The translations under genes were made by a program, and so were the position numbers. From an uncultured bacterium (GTDB taxonomy: Bacteria; Pseudomonadota; Gammaproteobacteria; Burkholderiales; Burkholderiaceae_E), in contig CAIPGD010000099.1 in assembly GCA_903864485.1 (NCBI GenBank), positions 1 through 7,857 of the forward strand: a DNA stretch of 7,857 nt, read 5' to 3'. Positions 5,915 to 7,857 of this stretch are shown here, piece by piece. The number at the start of each line of letters is the position of its first letter. Position 1 is the first letter of the stretch. The notes beneath the pieces were generated by a model. The model ran no database searches and was not told the DNA's origin. It was given only the letters and a program-made list of their open reading frames with translations.

Positions 5915-6850
5915 TTACGACCGGGCAGGTACGCCTGCAAACAGCTCGTCGAAGGAAATCGCAACGGTCCCTAGCTTACCGACCACAATACCGCCCGCGC
6001 GGTTCGCCAGGCTAACCGCCTCTTCGACCGTCTCGCCGCGCGCCAACATGGCGCCGAGCACTGCGACCACCGTGTCACCAGCACCCGACACATCGAACAC
6101 TTCACGAGCCTGGGCCGGCACATGAAAGGTACCCTGCCTGGAAAACAAGGTCATCCCCTCTTCACTGCGGGTTAGCAGGAGGTGGTCGAGCCCGAGGGAT
6201 TGCCGAAGATTCTGCGCGCGGTTGGTGAGATCGGCCTCGTCGACCCAACGCCCAACGACTGCACGTAATTCGGCGCGATTTGGGGTGAGCAGCGTTGCGC
6301 CCGCATAGCGCGCGTAATCTTCCCCTTTAGGATCCACGATGACCGGAATTCGGGCCTGTTTGGCGGCTGCAATCATCGATTCGATGCGGTGAAGTGCCCC
6401 CTTACCGTAGTCCGAAAGAATCAACACATCCTGATCAGCGATCCGCGCACAAACCGCCGCCAGCTTGGCGTCGAGCAGAGAGGCTTCGGGTTGGGCTTCG
6501 AAATCCACGCGAATCAGTTGTTGCTGGCGCCCAATGACGCGCAGCTTAACGGTGGTGGGCAACTTTGGATCGCGCCACAACTGGGCCGTGATACCGGCTT
6601 CGGCCGCCAATGCCTCGATACAGCGTCCGGGTTCGTCATCGCCCACGATACCTGCCAGAGTGGTTACGCACCCCAGCGTGGCGGCGTTTCGCGCAACGTT
6701 GGCAGCGCCGCCAAGTCGTTCCTCGACCCTTTGAACGCGAACCACCGGAACCGGGGCCTCGGGCGAAATGCGCTCGACCTCACCAAACCAGTATCGGTCG
6801 AGCATGAGGTCGCCCACCACCAACAGTCTGGCCTGCGCGAAATGACTCAT
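5915..6850 (-). CDS. hldE1: D-glycero-beta-D-manno-heptose-7-phosphate kinase (monofunctional)
   Basis: This PfkB/ribokinase-family kinase (also rfaE1, hldA) phosphorylates D-glycero-D-manno-heptose 7-phosphate at C1 on the route to ADP-heptose for LPS core. The product is 311 residues. Visible landmarks are LLVVGDLMLDRYWFGEVERI (9-28), the substrate-binding ISPEAPVPVV (28-37), PfkB signature 1 RLGGAANVARNAATLG (45-60), VIVDPKG (170-176), TPNRAE (189-194) and signature 2 DVSGAGDT (253-260) with catalytic Asp259. E. coli HldE is about 477 residues because an adenylyltransferase domain is fused behind the kinase. Here the protein stops after the kinase, so HldE2/HldC must be a separate gene outside the window. 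The ATG overlaps the lapB stop as ATGA, and GAGGAG lies eight bases upstream, within lapB. Identity is very secure. Confidence 0.96.
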   Translation of the reverse strand: MSHFAQARLLVVGDLMLDRYWFGEVERISPEAPVPVVRVQRVEERLGGAANVARNAATLGCVTTLAGIVGDDEPGRCIEALAAEAGITAQLWRDPKLPTTVKLRVIGRQQQLIRVDFEAQPEASLLDAKLAAVCARIADQDVLILSDYGKGALHRIESMIAAAKQARIPVIVDPKGEDYARYAGATLLTPNRAELRAVVGRWVDEADLTNRAQNLRQSLGLDHLLLTRSEEGMTLFSRQGTFHVPAQAREVFDVSGAGDTVVAVLGAMLARGETVEEAVSLANRAGGIVVGKLGTVAISFDELFAGVPARS

Positions 6851-7857
6851 CCCTGAATCTCCTCGATCCGTCGTGGCGAACAAGAGGCCCAACGTTGACA
6901 ACCGGGGCAATGCCAATGAAATTGCCGCCCCTCAAATCCGCACTGAAGGCAACGATAGCGCGCAACTCGCTGCAATTGCGGCCGCATCAGCTGACGAATC
7001 AACGGTTCGCTCAGAGCGGAGGAAGCGCTCTCGGCGTCGGCGGAATGTTCGGTGGGGAGAGCGCCTTCACGCAGTGCTAGAAGGCTCTCCAAACCCTGCA
7101 GTGAGGGACGTTCCGTGAGCGCCTGGGTCGCCCAGGCCTGAGCTGACGAAAGTCCGTCGAGCGCCAATTTTGATCGGGCGATCGCCTGAACGAAGTCACT
7201 CGATGGCTCGCGCTGGTGACAGTCTTCGAGCCAGTGAACCCCTTCCTCGAGACGTCCGGCATTACGCCAGTCGTCCAGCACTTGCTGCGCGACCGGCGCG
7301 AGATAGATCGGGGCGGCCTTACCCAAAACCATCCAGGCTGCGAGGGCGGCCGCAAGGTCGCCACGTTGGCGGGCCAATTCCGCGGTGAGTTGCAGGACCC
7401 GCGGATGGTGCTCCCCTTCAGGCATCGCCGCGGCAGCAAGCAATGCAGCCGGCGTCCCCTGTTCACAATAGAAATGAACGATCCGCTGAGTGACCACTTG
7501 ACGCTGCTCGCGTTCGGCGATTTCGAGCTGCTCAATGGGAATCGCCAACCATTCACGACCCAGCACAATAGCCCGCGCCCAGTCACGCTCGGTTTGAGCG
7601 ATCTCGAGTCGACAAAATGCGGCACGAGTCGCCAACGCAGTACTGGCCAATCTCGTGAATACGTGCTCGGCGCGGTCGAGCAATCCCGCTCTCAGATAAT
7701 CCTGGCCAAGTTCGTATTGCGCCTGATCGCGCACCTTCTCGGCCAGATCCATTCGACCAGCGAGGTGCTCATGGACGCGGATCGCTCGATCGGTCTCGCC
7801 GCGCCGACGGAACAGATTACCCAGTGCAAAGTGAAGTTCGGCCGCTTCCGGGTCAAG
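6847..7857 (-). CDS. lapB: LapB (YciM), LPS assembly TPR protein with rubredoxin-like domain (5' truncated by window edge)
   Basis: The frame is open to the window edge; 336 residues are visible, starting LDPEAAELHFALGNLFRRRG. The family is about 390 residues, so about 50 N-terminal residues, including the membrane anchor, lie outside. The visible part is a run of TPR helices (for example DQAQYELGQDYLRAGLLDRAEHVF) ending in a zinc ribbon: Cys-x2-Cys in YRCLQCGFEG and Cys-x2-Cys in WHCPGCQRW. In E. coli, LapB sits on the cytoplasmic face of the inner membrane and recruits LpxC to FtsH for degradation, setting the rate of LPS synthesis. All four zinc cysteines are present. Its stop overlaps the start of hldE1 by ATGA, placing a regulator of lipid A synthesis in the same transcript as the heptose genes. 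Operon promoters must lie beyond 7857. Confidence 0.95.
   Translation of the reverse strand, partial: LDPEAAELHFALGNLFRRRGETDRAIRVHEHLAGRMDLAEKVRDQAQYELGQDYLRAGLLDRAEHVFTRLASTALATRAAFCRLEIAQTERDWARAIVLGREWLAIPIEQLEIAEREQRQVVTQRIVHFYCEQGTPAALLAAAAMPEGEHHPRVLQLTAELARQRGDLAAALAAWMVLGKAAPIYLAPVAQQVLDDWRNAGRLEEGVHWLEDCHQREPSSDFVQAIARSKLALDGLSSAQAWATQALTERPSLQGLESLLALREGALPTEHSADAESASSALSEPLIRQLMRPQLQRVARYRCLQCGFEGRQFHWHCPGCQRWASCSPRRIEEIQG
6859..6864 (-). promoter_or_regulatory. Ribosome binding site of hldE1, inside lapB
   Basis: GAGGAG on the minus strand is eight bases before ATG 6850 and lies in the last codons of lapB. It is a strong site, so hldE1 can be initiated independently as well as by coupling through the ATGA overlap. 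Confidence 0.75.

Noticed and set aside
6389..6856. Plus-strand open frame of 155 codons antisense to hldE1
   Set aside because: hldE1 on the opposite strand is unambiguous, and the antisense product has no recognisable domain and no ribosome binding site worth noting.
1..7857. Possible mobile element, toxin-antitoxin, defence system or phage remnant
   Set aside because: Every large open frame with family motifs is a core metabolic, envelope or ribosomal gene; there are no transposase-like products, long terminal repeats, att-like repeats or abrupt composition changes beyond the short C-rich stretch at 2491-2610.

Overview
The window is an ordinary stretch of chromosomal core genes from a Gram-negative, lipopolysaccharide-making, ubiquinone-using bacterium, at roughly 60 % G+C by eye. 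The S20 sequence, a heptose kinase without a fused nucleotidyltransferase domain, and an rpsT/murJ divergent pair point to Betaproteobacteria, probably Burkholderiales. That placement is inferred from remembered family resemblance, not from a search. I see no mobile element, CRISPR array, tRNA or rRNA gene. All eight genes belong to known families; I found no undescribed system.

Left part (1-3484): the 3' two thirds of a YggS-type PLP homeostasis protein gene (+) converges on rpsT (-, ribosomal protein S20). An 83-base divergent spacer then leads to murJ (+, lipid II flippase), followed after 5 bases by proC (+, proline biosynthesis). proC has a curious low-complexity N-terminal extension encoded by C-rich, G-poor DNA. 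yggS and proC are often direct neighbours in proteobacteria; here rpsT and murJ lie between them.

Right part (3485-7857), all on the minus strand and read from right to left: lapB (5' end outside the window), hldE1 (rfaE1), hldD (rfaD), a small secreted ComEA-like helix-hairpin-helix DNA-binding protein, and ubiA. lapB/hldE1 and comEA/ubiA each overlap by ATGA, hldE1 and hldD are 16 bases apart, and hldD and comEA are 57 bases apart, so the set looks like one operon. LapB controls LPS synthesis, while HldE1 and HldD make the ADP-heptose for the LPS inner core. The comEA-ubiA tail has no obvious functional link to them. proC and ubiA converge with stop codons directly abutting.

The items most worth a second look are non-coding or architectural: a TTGACA promoter placed so that murJ mRNA would be almost leaderless, the proC N-terminal extension and its rut-like composition, 12-base tandem repeats in the murJ tail and the ComEA signal peptide, and the lack of room for terminators at both convergent junctions.
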